A DNA stretch of 64,000 bases from JAKFWF01 sp031367505. Its GTDB lineage: Bacteria > Pseudomonadota > Alphaproteobacteria > Rhizobiales > Hyphomicrobiaceae. The stretch covers positions 1 to 64,000 of the forward strand of contig JANLPY010000553.1 of assembly GCA_031367505.1 (NCBI GenBank). The letters run 5' to 3'. The translations under genes were made by a program, and so were the position numbers. This document shows, piece by piece, positions 25,714 to 34,165 of the stretch (within the stretch, counting starts at the first letter, position 1; each line of letters starts with the position of its first letter). The notes beneath the pieces are model-generated. The model did no database searches. It was not told where the DNA came from and saw nothing but the letters and a program-made list of their open reading frames with translations.

Positions 25714-25770
25714 ATGAGCGCGGAATTGAGCCGAGAGCAAGAGGGGGCGCTCGACCACTTTCTGACATAA
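25714..25770 (+). CDS. Possible 18-codon ORF with strong ribosome site
   Basis: ATG at 25714 follows CAGGAG by six bases and opens an 18-codon frame (MSAELSREQEGALDHFLT) ending in TAA. It lies in the 205-base gap before the MetX-like gene. It could be a leader peptide or the remnant of a longer gene. There is no family evidence. Confidence 0.2.
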   Translation: MSAELSREQEGALDHFLT

Positions 25771-25877
25771 GGTTAACTGCCCACTAGCGCGCTCACGCAT
25801 CACCGCCTAGTCTTTTGAACCATCCAGCCACGCTGCCTTTTGCAAGCGCGGACGTTTGAAAAAAGGAATTGCACGCC

Positions 25878-27053
25878 ATGATTTTGCGACTATTCGCTAT
25901 CGTCTGTGCCAGCTTTCTGACGATCGGTTCCGCCATCGCGCAAGATCTTCTGACAAAGAAAGAGACGTTGGAAATTTCCACCTTTAAAACCCAATCGGGA
26001 AAAGAGCTGAAGGGTGTGAAGGCCGGCTACGAAAGCTACGGCCAGCTCAACGCCGAGAAGTCGAATGCGATCCTCATCTGCCACTTCTTCTCCGGCACCT
26101 CGCATGCGGCGGGCAAATATGCTGAAGCCGACAAGGTGCCGGGCTACTGGGACGCCATTATCGGACCCGGTAAGGCCATCGACACCAATAAATACTTCGT
26201 GGTGTCTGCCGATACGCTGGTGAACCTTGGCGCCAACGATAAGACCGTGGTGACGACGGGTCCGGCATCGATCGATCCAACGACGAACAAGCCCTACGGC
26301 ATGACATTTCCGATTGTGACGATCCGCGATTTCGTCGAAGTGCAAAAGGCGCTGGCCGATAAACTCGGCATCAAGAAGTTCGCGATGGTCGCCGGCGCGT
26401 CGATGGGCGCGTTGCAAACCTACGAGTGGGCGGCGACCTACCCCGATATGGTCGGCAAAATCATGCCGGTCATCGGCTTTGCCGAAGCCGACGCCAACCT
26501 GATCGCCTGGCTGGACATCTGGGCGACGCCGATCCGTCTTGATCCGAAGTGGAACGGTGGCGATTATTACGGCAAGGAGTTGCCGAACGCCGGCCTCGCG
26601 CAATCACTTAAAATCGTGACGCTGCATGCCCAACACTGGAAATGGGCGAACACCACCTTCGGCCGCAAGTGGGCGAAAGAGGGCGAAGATCCAGCCACCG
26701 GCTTCGACAAGAAATTCGCCATTGAGGCAACCCTCGATTCGGCCGGCGCGGCGCGCGCACTAACCTCGGATGCCAACCATTTCCTCTATCTCGTCAAGGC
26801 GAACCAATTGTTCGTGGCGGGCGGCGGCGGGGCCGACTATCTGAAAAAAATCAAAGCACCTGTCCTGCTCATCACCCAACCGGACGACCTCGTATTCCAT
26901 GCCGACGGAGTGAAGCAGATGGTCGAGGGCGTCAAGACTGCCGGTGGCAAAATCGAACACGTGACGCTAACGGGCTCCCGAGGCCATCTCGATGGCGTGC
27001 TGTCGATGAAGCAAGCCGAAGCCAAAATTTCCGCATTCCTGAGCCAGCCCTAA
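25878..27053 (+). CDS. Secreted alpha/beta hydrolase, homoserine O-acetyltransferase (MetX)-like
   Basis: This 391-residue protein has a Sec signal peptide (about 1-19, SAIA before QD), so it works outside the cytoplasm. The rest is the MetX alpha/beta-hydrolase fold: YESYGQLNAEKSNAIL, CHFFSGTSHAAG, the nucleophile elbow GASMG with Ser175, TQPDDLVF with Asp336/337, and SRGHLDG with His370. MetX itself is a cytoplasmic methionine-pathway enzyme, so an exported form must have another role, perhaps as an esterase or hydrolase. The ATG at 25878 follows AAAGGAA. NIPSNAP gene follows 21 bases later, which suggests a shared transcript. Confidence 0.82.
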   Translation: MILRLFAIVCASFLTIGSAIAQDLLTKKETLEISTFKTQSGKELKGVKAGYESYGQLNAEKSNAILICHFFSGTSHAAGKYAEADKVPGYWDAIIGPGKAIDTNKYFVVSADTLVNLGANDKTVVTTGPASIDPTTNKPYGMTFPIVTIRDFVEVQKALADKLGIKKFAMVAGASMGALQTYEWAATYPDMVGKIMPVIGFAEADANLIAWLDIWATPIRLDPKWNGGDYYGKELPNAGLAQSLKIVTLHAQHWKWANTTFGRKWAKEGEDPATGFDKKFAIEATLDSAGAARALTSDANHFLYLVKANQLFVAGGGGADYLKKIKAPVLLITQPDDLVFHADGVKQMVEGVKTAGGKIEHVTLTGSRGHLDGVLSMKQAEAKISAFLSQP

Positions 27054-27074
27054 AACCCAACGGAGAAACACTCG

Positions 27075-27392
27075 ATGATTTTCGATCACCGCACCTACGT
27101 CTGCAAGCCCGGCACCATCAAGGCCCATCTCGAGCTGTATGAGAAGATGGGATATGCCCCTCAATCGCGCATCCTCGGCAAGCCGGTCCTCTACGGCACC
27201 ACCGAAGTCGGCGACGTAAACTCCTACGTCCACGTCTGGGCCTACAAAGACCTAGCCGACCGCACCGCCAAGCGCGCCGCCATGTGGGCCGACGCTGAGT
27301 GGCTAGCCTACGTCAAGAAGTCTGGCGAACTTGGCGCCATGGTGCACCAGGAAAACAAGATTCTCAACGCGACATCGTTCTTCAAGATTTGA
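27075..27392 (+). CDS. NIPSNAP family protein
   Basis: The product is 105 residues, a single dimeric alpha-beta barrel domain of the NIPSNAP type. It begins IFDHRTYVCKPGTIKAHLELYEK, a characteristic opening for this family, and continues with GYAPQSRILGKPVLYGTTEVG and HVWAYKDLADRTAKRAAMWAD. Bacterial NIPSNAP proteins are poorly characterised and often sit beside catabolic enzymes. GGAGAAAC precedes the ATG. It is downstream of the exported MetX-like gene and is probably co-expressed. Confidence 0.85.
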   Translation: MIFDHRTYVCKPGTIKAHLELYEKMGYAPQSRILGKPVLYGTTEVGDVNSYVHVWAYKDLADRTAKRAAMWADAEWLAYVKKSGELGAMVHQENKILNATSFFKI

Positions 27393-27519
27393 TGCCGGTG
27401 CGGCGGTGCCGGTCGCGTGCAACTGGCACCGTTCACCCGCCGTGGAGGGCGTGCCTCGGGCGACTTCAGGGGCGGCGCGAAATTGGACAATTCGGCAAGG
27501 AACAATCGAGGGCTCCAAC

Positions 27520-28152
27520 ATGGATCCACTGCTCACATTGATACCGGTGTTCGCAGTCTTTATTCCAGCCTTGATCCTGCCTGGGCCGGATTTCGTGGCC
27601 GTCGTTCGCTCGTCGATGTCGCACGGCACGCGTGCCGGGCTCCTCACGACAGTTGGAGTTTCGCTCGGGCTGTGCTTCTACGCCTCGCTCAGCCTAGTCG
27701 GCCTGTCAGCCTTGCTCGTCAAATACCAGTGGCTGACTTGGACGGTACGTATCTTAGGCGGTTCCTATTTGATCTATCTGGGCATTCGCCTGCTTTTGAC
27801 CCGAGCTCAGGCCATTCAAGTCCACGGCGGCAATGTGCCGACATCTAAGCGAGCGCTGTTGTTTGGATTTTTTGTCACCCTGACAAATCCCAAGGCGATC
27901 GTCCTATTCGCCAGCGTTTTCGCCACCGCTGTCACGCCGTCAACGCCGGCTTGGCTCATGATAGTGATGATCGCTTTGGTCACAGTCTTGTCGTTGAGCT
28001 GGTACTCCTTCGTGAGCATCTTTATGTCGTCGAACTTGGTCGCTGTTCGATTTCAACGAGCGAGACACTGGATCGAAAGGGCGGCCGGCGGTTGCTTCAT
28101 CCTGCTCGGCGGCAAGGTGCTGGCCGACGCCCGAAACCCCATCGCATCATAA
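27520..28152 (+). CDS. LysE family amino-acid exporter
   Basis: This 210-residue membrane protein has about six helices and the LysE/RhtB pattern: an N-terminal LILPGPDFVAVVRSSMSHG segment (residues 19-37), GGSYLIYLGIRLLL, and FFVTLTNPKAIVLFASVF (the NPK motif). Family members export amino acids or related small molecules. The ATG at 27520 is taken because the upstream extension of the frame is not hydrophobic and the LysE domain begins at this methionine. The ribosome site (AGGAAC...GAGGG) is moderate. It lies 127 bases after the NIPSNAP gene. Confidence 0.85.
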   Translation: MDPLLTLIPVFAVFIPALILPGPDFVAVVRSSMSHGTRAGLLTTVGVSLGLCFYASLSLVGLSALLVKYQWLTWTVRILGGSYLIYLGIRLLLTRAQAIQVHGGNVPTSKRALLFGFFVTLTNPKAIVLFASVFATAVTPSTPAWLMIVMIALVTVLSLSWYSFVSIFMSSNLVAVRFQRARHWIERAAGGCFILLGGKVLADARNPIAS

Positions 28153-28263
28153 CCTGTGAAGTTGGCTCAGGAGCAAGCCCTTGTGGCTGGTCTGCGTCAA
28201 CAAGCCTGACATCACACTTTTTTGTCCGACTGCATGCAAGGGGAAATCGGGATCTTGCAAAAA

Positions 28264-28296
28264 TCATAGCGCGCGTTATATTAACGTGAACTATGA
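28264..28296. promoter_or_regulatory. Compound palindrome over the marR start, probable MarR operator
   Basis: TCATAG (28264-28269) pairs with CTATGA (28291-28296), and CGTTA (28274-28278) with TAACG (28282-28286). Both pairs share the centre at 28280. The outer arm includes the marR start codon. A MarR-type dimer bound here would block its own operon. Confidence 0.55.
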
Positions 28297-28760
28297 AACA
28301 GCCTCGGAACATCGACAATGATTTCCTGTTTCTAATCTACGATGTAGCGCAACTGATGCGCCGTCATGCCGACAAGCACGCGCGCGAGCACGGCATGACG
28401 CGGGCGCAATGGGCGGTACTGGCCAGGCTCGAGCGCCAGCCAGATATCACCCAAAACGAACTCGCTGGCCTGACTGACGTCGAGCCGATCACCGTCGGAC
28501 GCCTCATCGATAAATTGCAGGAAAGTGGATTTGTCGAGCGCATTCCGGACCCCCGCGATCGGCGGATCTGGCGTTTGCGCCTCACGAAAAAGTGCGATCC
28601 GGTTCTGAGGGACATCGCAACGTTTCGCCGTCAACTCCATAACGACATGTCCGCCGGTCTTGATGCCCAAACATTGAGTGCGCTGACCAACGGATTGCTC
28701 GGAATGCGGTCAAATTTATCGATCGCAAAAGCAAGCAATCGCAAGGACGATTCCCAATGA
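28293..28760 (+). CDS. MarR family transcriptional regulator
   Basis: The 155-residue product has the winged-helix layout of MarR regulators. An N-terminal dimer helix (FLFLIYDVAQLMRRHADKHA) is followed by MTRAQWAVLARLERQPDITQNELAGLTDVEPITVGRLIDKLQESGFVER with the recognition helix (seen as a region at about residues 35-83) and the basic wing PDPRDRRIWRLRLT. It overlaps the emrA-like start by four bases (ATGA), so it is the first gene of an efflux operon and probably its autorepressor. The palindrome at its start supports this. There is no clear Shine-Dalgarno before the ATG. Confidence 0.9.
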   Translation: MKQPRNIDNDFLFLIYDVAQLMRRHADKHAREHGMTRAQWAVLARLERQPDITQNELAGLTDVEPITVGRLIDKLQESGFVERIPDPRDRRIWRLRLTKKCDPVLRDIATFRRQLHNDMSAGLDAQTLSALTNGLLGMRSNLSIAKASNRKDDSQ

Positions 28761-29872
28761 ATGTTCACCCGCGAGCGACCGAATTCGATCCAGCACTTGA
28801 AGGGACAAGACGTCCCAAGTTCGTTCTTCCAAAGTTGGACCTCGGCCGGGTACTAATGATCGGCGGCGTCGTCGTGGTCGCTCTGGTCGCAGCTGTTCTA
28901 TGGATGAGCGGCGGGCGATACGTTTCTACCGACAATGCATACATACGCGCGCCCAAACTAATGGTTGCGACCGACATCTCGGGTGTCGTGTCGCACGTCG
29001 ACGTTCGGGAGGGCCAAGCGGTCCAGAAGGGAGATATTCTGTTCGGGATCGATCCGGCACCGTTTCGCATCGCAGTCGAGAATACGAAGGCACAGCTCGC
29101 GCAAACCGTGCTCAATCTCGAATCTATGAAGCAAGACTACAAGCGCATGCTCAGTGATATCGCGGCGCAACAGTCACAGGTTGAACTTGCTAAAGTAACC
29201 AATGATCGAGCGGCTTCGTTGATCAAGACGGGCAGTACGACCGCGGTGAATTTCGATCAGGCGCGCTACGCCTATAATGCCGCCCAGAGCCAGCATCAAT
29301 CTTTGGAAGAGCAAGCCAAAGTCCTGTTGTCAAAACTGGGCGGTAATCCGGACGCACCGGTCACACTGCACCCCTCGTATCTGCAAACGAAAGCGACGGC
29401 CGACGAAGCTCAACGTCAGCTCGATCACACTGTGATCCGGGCGCCGTTCGATGGCATCGTGACCCAGGTTGATCAGTTGCAACCAGGTGCGTACATGGTG
29501 GCGGCGACGGCTGGAATGTCCAGCAGCGGCGCGGTCGCGTTGGTCGGGACCGGCGAAATGTGGATTGACGCGAATTTCAAGGAGACCGACCTCACCTGGG
29601 CCCGGGCAGGCAACGCGGTCGAGGTTTCGGTCGATACGTACCCTGGACTTGTCTGGACCGGACAAATCGCCAGTATCTCACCCGCGAGCGGCTCCGAGTT
29701 TTCCATTCTGCCGGCGCAAAACTCGAGCGGTAATTGGGTGAAGGTCGTCCAGCGCATTCCAGTTCGGATCGTGCTCGACCAGAAGAAAGATGGGCCAGCG
29801 CTGCGAGCGGGCATGAGCGTCAACGCCACGATCGACACCGGTCACAAGCGCACTCTGTCCGAAATCTGGTGA
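28757..29872 (+). CDS. emrA: EmrA-type membrane fusion protein (HlyD family)
   Basis: This 371-residue protein has one N-terminal membrane helix (about 34-52). It then shows STDNAYIRAPKLMVATDISG, the classic EmrA/HlyD lipoyl half, with the partner half DHTVIRAPFDGIVTQVDQLQPG and an alpha-hairpin (coiled coil) between. The beta-barrel part contains TGEMWIDANFKETDLTWARAG. It bridges the inner-membrane pump encoded next and an outer-membrane channel, which is not encoded here. Three bases separate its stop from the emrB start. Confidence 0.92.
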   Translation: MNVHPRATEFDPALEGTRRPKFVLPKLDLGRVLMIGGVVVVALVAAVLWMSGGRYVSTDNAYIRAPKLMVATDISGVVSHVDVREGQAVQKGDILFGIDPAPFRIAVENTKAQLAQTVLNLESMKQDYKRMLSDIAAQQSQVELAKVTNDRAASLIKTGSTTAVNFDQARYAYNAAQSQHQSLEEQAKVLLSKLGGNPDAPVTLHPSYLQTKATADEAQRQLDHTVIRAPFDGIVTQVDQLQPGAYMVAATAGMSSSGAVALVGTGEMWIDANFKETDLTWARAGNAVEVSVDTYPGLVWTGQIASISPASGSEFSILPAQNSSGNWVKVVQRIPVRIVLDQKKDGPALRAGMSVNATIDTGHKRTLSEIW

Positions 29873-29875
29873 ACC

Positions 29876-31423
29876 ATGACGGCACTCACCACATCAAGTG
29901 CGCCGGCTGCCTCGCCGAACCGCGCGATGGTCACCGTATTCGCGATGATCGCGACCCTCATGCAGGCGCTCGACAACACGATCGCCAACGTCGCATTGCC
30001 TTACATGCAGGGGTCACTGTCAACCACCGCCGATCAAATCACGTGGGTGTTGACCTCGTATGTTGTCGCCGCCGCGATCTTCACTGCGCCGGTTGGTTGG
30101 CTGTCGGCGCGGTTCGGGCGAAAGAACCTGTTCCTGATCTGTCTGACCGGCTTTACCTTTGCGTCCATGCTGTGCGGCTTTGCGACCTCACTGACGCAGA
30201 TCGTGATATTCCGCCTGCTGCAAGGAATGTTCGGCGCGGCACTTGTGCCGTTGTCGCAGGCAACCATGCTGGACCTCTATCCGATCGAGCAGCGCGGATC
30301 GGCAATGGCGATGTGGGGAATGGGCGTGATGGTCGGCCCAATCCTTGGACCGACTTTGGGCGGCTATCTAACCGATGCTTACAATTGGCGATGGGTATTT
30401 TTCATCAACGTGCCATTCGGCATCCTGGCGGTCGCCGGACTATCGCTGTTCATGAACGACACTGATCGTAACGCGAGCCTGAAATTCGACTGGGCAGGGT
30501 TCGCATTCCTCAGCCTGTCGCTCATGGGGCTGCAGCTGATGCTCGATCGTGGCGAGCAGAAAGACTGGTTTCATTCGACGGAAGTGATCGCCGAACTCAC
30601 TCTGGCGGGCCTCGGCCTGTATTTGTTTTTGGTCCACATGTTCACCGCCGAAAAGCCGTTCATTCCGGCACGGATTTTCAAAGATAGGAACTTTCTCGCA
30701 TCCTTCGTCATCATGTTCGCGATCGGCATGATCCTTCTCTCCAGTTCGGCGCTCCTACCACCCTACCTGCAGAACCTTGGCGGTTATTCGATCACCCAGA
30801 CAGGTCTGCTGATGGCACCGCGCGGCGCTGGTACGATGTTGGCCATGTTATTGGCTGGTCGTCTTTCCAGCCGGATCGATCCGCGTAAGCTGATGTTTTT
30901 CGGCATTGCGATGCTCTGTTATTCGATGTGGGAAATGACGGCATGGACACCGGATTTGAATGCCTGGGCTCTCGCCTCGACAACGTTCGTCCAGGGGCTC
31001 GGCTTAGGCTTTGTCTTCATACCGTTGCAGCTGGTTGCGTTCGCGACGCTGCCGGCTGATCTGCGGGGCGATGGCACGGCCCTGTTCAGTCTCATCCGCA
31101 ATGTCGGGAGTGCCGTCGGCATCTCGATCGCAACGTTCCTGCTGGCCCAGGGCACGCAAATTATGCACGCGCGCATTGCAGAAGGCGTGACGCCTTTTAA
31201 TCACATGCTGCAATCGGGAGCCGCCCACGTGTATTGGAATACTGCGACGACGCCCGGATTGGCCACGTTGAACGCAGAGGTGACGCGACAAGCGTCGATC
31301 ATCGCCTATGCTAACGACTTCAAATTCATGCTGTTCATCAGCCTGCCGACGGTGCTGTTGTTATTTCTGCTGCAGCGACCGCCGGCGGCCAACGTCTCAT
31401 CTGAACACGCGGTACTCGATTGA
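29876..31423 (+). CDS. emrB: EmrB-type MFS multidrug transporter (DHA2 family)
   Basis: The product is 515 residues with fourteen predicted helices, as expected for the DHA2 family. Motifs seen are MQALDNTIANVALPYMQG in helix 1, the loop GWLSARFGRKN between helices 2 and 3 (motif A), and GPILGPTLGGYLTDAYNWRWVFFIN in helix 5 (motif C). It forms the proton-driven pump with the EmrA-like protein. The order marR-emrA-emrB is a classic drug or toxic-compound efflux operon. It ends 14 bases before the convergent metY stop. Confidence 0.93.
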   Translation: MTALTTSSAPAASPNRAMVTVFAMIATLMQALDNTIANVALPYMQGSLSTTADQITWVLTSYVVAAAIFTAPVGWLSARFGRKNLFLICLTGFTFASMLCGFATSLTQIVIFRLLQGMFGAALVPLSQATMLDLYPIEQRGSAMAMWGMGVMVGPILGPTLGGYLTDAYNWRWVFFINVPFGILAVAGLSLFMNDTDRNASLKFDWAGFAFLSLSLMGLQLMLDRGEQKDWFHSTEVIAELTLAGLGLYLFLVHMFTAEKPFIPARIFKDRNFLASFVIMFAIGMILLSSSALLPPYLQNLGGYSITQTGLLMAPRGAGTMLAMLLAGRLSSRIDPRKLMFFGIAMLCYSMWEMTAWTPDLNAWALASTTFVQGLGLGFVFIPLQLVAFATLPADLRGDGTALFSLIRNVGSAVGISIATFLLAQGTQIMHARIAEGVTPFNHMLQSGAAHVYWNTATTPGLATLNAEVTRQASIIAYANDFKFMLFISLPTVLLLFLLQRPPAANVSSEHAVLD

Positions 31424-31437
31424 AGTCCGCTCCGCCC

Positions 31438-32733
31438 TCAGACCTTGGCCAATGCTTGATCCAGATCAGCGATGATGTCGGATTTGTCTTCCAAACCGAT
31501 TGACAAGCGCACCACTTCGTTGCCGGCGCCGGCCGCCTTGCGCTGCTCATCGGTCAACTGACGATGCGTGGTCGATGCTGGATGGATGATCAACGAACGC
31601 GTGTCGCCGATGTTGGCCAGATGCGATAGCATCTTGACGCCCTGCACCAACTTTACGCCGGCGTCAAAGCCACCCTTGAGGCCGATCGTGAAGACCGCGC
31701 CGGCACCCTTCGGGCAGATCTTCTTTTGCAGCGCGTGATACTTGTTGTCCGGCAAGCCGGCGTACTGCACCCACGAGACCGCCTTGTGCTTTTCCAGATG
31801 CTGGGCCACGGCCAACGCATTTTCGCAATGGCGCTGCATGCGCAGCGGCAATGTCTCGATCCCGGTTAGGATCAGGAATGCGTTGAAGGGCGCGATCGCC
31901 GGTCCCATGTCACGCAAACCCATAACGCGGCAGGCGATGGCGAAAGCAAAGTTGCCGAACGTCTCGGCGAGCTTCATGCCGTTGTACGAAGCGTTCGGCT
32001 CGACGAGTGTCTTGTAACGGTGCTTCGAGCCCAGCCAATCATAGGTACCGCAATCGACGATCACGCCGCCGATCGAGTTGCCGTGGCCGCCCATGAACTT
32101 GGTCAGCGAGTGGACGATGATGTCGGCTCCATGCTCGCGCGGACGGCACAGGTAGGGCGAGGCCATCGTGTTATCGACGATGAATGGCAGGCCGTGCTTC
32201 TTGGCGATGGCGGCTATGGCTGGCAGGTCGATGATGATGCCGCCCGGATTGGCGATCGACTCGCAATAGATGGCCTTTGTCTTCGGCGTGATCGCCCGTT
32301 CGAACGATGCCGGGTCGGTGGCGTCTGCCCAGGCGACGTTCCAGTTGAACTTCTTGAAAGCGTGATTGAACTGATTGACCGAGCCGCCATATAGCTGGCG
32401 CCCCGCCACAAATTCGTCGCCCGGTTCGAGCAGCGTGTGAAACACGAGAAACTGCGCCGCGTGGCCCGATGCGACGGCAAGTGCTGCAGTGCCGCCTTCG
32501 AGGGCAGCTACCCGCGCCTCCAGTACACCTTGCGTCGGGTTTCCGATGCGCGAGTAGATGTTGCCGAACGCTTCGAGGCCAAACAGGCTGGCGGCGTGGT
32601 CGACATCATTGAAGACGAACGAGGTGGTTTGGTAAATCGGCGTCACGCGGGCGCCAGTCGAGGGATCGGGCGTCGCACCAGCATGAATAGCAAGCGTGTC
32701 GAACTTTGGCGCGGGGGTGGGGCCGTCCTGCAT
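31438..32733 (-). CDS. O-acetylhomoserine aminocarboxypropyltransferase (MetY family)
   Basis: This 431-residue PLP enzyme belongs to the Cys/Met metabolism family. Visible motifs are FDTLAIHAGATPDPSTGARVTPIYQTTSF at the N-terminus (region 10-38), YSRIGNPTQGVLE, GHAAQFLVF, and the PLP lysine in HSLTKFMGGHGNSIGG. It would make homocysteine or methionine from O-acetylhomoserine and sulfide or methanethiol. The ATG at 32733 is chosen over one 27 bases upstream because AGAGGAG lies just before it. No SAM-type riboswitch could be recognised in the leader. The cytoplasmic MetX partner is not in the window; the MetX-like protein at 25.9 kb is exported. Confidence 0.88.
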   Translation of the reverse strand: MQDGPTPAPKFDTLAIHAGATPDPSTGARVTPIYQTTSFVFNDVDHAASLFGLEAFGNIYSRIGNPTQGVLEARVAALEGGTAALAVASGHAAQFLVFHTLLEPGDEFVAGRQLYGGSVNQFNHAFKKFNWNVAWADATDPASFERAITPKTKAIYCESIANPGGIIIDLPAIAAIAKKHGLPFIVDNTMASPYLCRPREHGADIIVHSLTKFMGGHGNSIGGVIVDCGTYDWLGSKHRYKTLVEPNASYNGMKLAETFGNFAFAIACRVMGLRDMGPAIAPFNAFLILTGIETLPLRMQRHCENALAVAQHLEKHKAVSWVQYAGLPDNKYHALQKKICPKGAGAVFTIGLKGGFDAGVKLVQGVKMLSHLANIGDTRSLIIHPASTTHRQLTDEQRKAAGAGNEVVRLSIGLEDKSDIIADLDQALAKV

Positions 32734-32868
32734 GGCTTGGAACTCCTCTTGTGATCGCATAGGGTTATACTAACTGGCGCATCAGCATCAGTATCGCCGC
32801 ACGACGCGCGGGACAACGGATTTCGCAGGCAGTAAACGTTGCGGCCAAAGTACTGCTCGTTTGCGCGC

Positions 32869-32896
32869 CAGTACATCGGTCCCAGCACATCGGTCT
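32869..32896. repeat. Tandem 14-bp repeat before the EipA-like gene
   Basis: CAGTACATCGGTCC is followed directly by CAGCACATCGGTCT: two copies with two differences, ending 12 bases before the ATG at 32909 and partly covering the ribosome-site region. It may be an operator pair or only a local duplication. Confidence 0.35.
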
Positions 32897-32908
32897 TGGA
32901 AGGGTTCA

Positions 32909-34081
32909 ATGACACGTTCGACGATTACCGTTGGCTTCGGCACCATGGCTATGCTCCTGGCAGCTATGGTCGTGACAGCCAATGCCCAGACCCCGCCGAA
33001 GTCTTGCACGCAGGCCGACGTGTCAGCCGCCATGGCCGCGATGAGCGGTACGTTGAAAAAGAACAATCAAGACAATCAGGCACGGCTGAAGACGCGGCTG
33101 CGTGAGCTGGCCAAAGCAAAAAACTGGAATGAAGCCGAGACTGAGGAAAAAGGCTTCGATCTACTCGAAGACGACACAACACGCACCCAGGACGAAACGG
33201 CGAGCCACCTGCTTGGACAGATCGATCAATTGAGCCAAGGCAGCGACGCCTGGCCAACTTGTGCCAAGGTGGAGGAACTGAAGACACTCGCGACCCAACT
33301 CGTCGAAGTAACGAGTGCGAAGGCGGCTCACATATCGGCCAAACTCGATAACGAGCTGAAAGGAACGCGCCCGGTGGTCGCTGCCCCCGCGACCCCGCCG
33401 AAGACCGAACCACCTAAGCCCGAGGCCAAGAAGCCGGCGGCACCAGTCATCGTGGACGCGACCCGCCCGCCCCCTCCTCCAGCACGACCCGCCGGTGAAA
33501 TGCAGCCGTCGAGCGCGACCAAACCCAGCGATGCCTACGTTCCGCCCGCCCCAGGCGCGCCGATCGCTGGTGCGCCAATTCCATTCGATCCGGTCGCGGC
33601 ACAATTTTCTGTCGAGGATATTCGGGCAGCCGGAAGCGGCTTCTTCGGTACGATTTCGGCCGAACTCGCAGCCGTCATCGAATACACCTTCAAGAGCTAC
33701 GGCCGCCCCACCGGCTACATCCTCGGCACCGAAGGCGGCGTGGCGCTACTTGCCGGATTGCGCTACGGCGACGGCCGCCTCGTTACCAAAGCCGAGGGTG
33801 AGCGCCGGGTATACTGGCAGGGCCCTTCGGTCGGCTATGATTTCGGCCTGACCGGGTCACGCACGATGATCCTGATCTACGGCATCGCGTCGCCCGACGA
33901 CATCTACCAACGCTTCGGCGGCATCGACGGTTCGGCCTACCTCATTGGCGGCGCTGGCGTGACGGTGCTGAAAAAAGGGCCGATCATCATGGCACCGATC
34001 CGCACCGGCGTCGGCTTACGGCTTGGCGCGAATGTCGGGTATCTCCATTTCACACCACGCCCGCGCTTCAATCCATTCTGA
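32909..34081 (+). CDS. EipA/DUF1134 envelope protein with long N-terminal extension
   Basis: The 390-residue product has a Sec signal peptide (about 1-26, TANAQ), a helical region with two cysteines (32-145), a proline/alanine-rich linker (150-225) and a C-terminal DUF1134 domain. In that domain AQFSVEDIRAAGSGFFG, YGRPTGYILGTEGG, VYWQGPSVGYDFGLTGSR and GVGLRLGANVGYLHFTPRP are clear. EipA proteins of Brucella are needed for envelope integrity and are only about 200 residues long. The extra helical domain and linker are unusual and may reach through the periplasm. The start is supported by GGAAGGG. Confidence 0.85.
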   Translation: MTRSTITVGFGTMAMLLAAMVVTANAQTPPKSCTQADVSAAMAAMSGTLKKNNQDNQARLKTRLRELAKAKNWNEAETEEKGFDLLEDDTTRTQDETASHLLGQIDQLSQGSDAWPTCAKVEELKTLATQLVEVTSAKAAHISAKLDNELKGTRPVVAAPATPPKTEPPKPEAKKPAAPVIVDATRPPPPPARPAGEMQPSSATKPSDAYVPPAPGAPIAGAPIPFDPVAAQFSVEDIRAAGSGFFGTISAELAAVIEYTFKSYGRPTGYILGTEGGVALLAGLRYGDGRLVTKAEGERRVYWQGPSVGYDFGLTGSRTMILIYGIASPDDIYQRFGGIDGSAYLIGGAGVTVLKKGPIIMAPIRTGVGLRLGANVGYLHFTPRPRFNPF

Positions 34082-34165
34082 GGCGTACCGCGTCAATTCA
34101 GATGGCAACGCGCCGAATTTTGGGTGTAATGACCCATCCGCAGATAACAAGGCTGGGTACTGCTC

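Noticed and set aside
32734..32908. SAM-II or other methionine-related riboswitch upstream of metY
   Set aside because: The leader was read on the minus strand for the SAM-II core and pseudoknot pattern; none was found.
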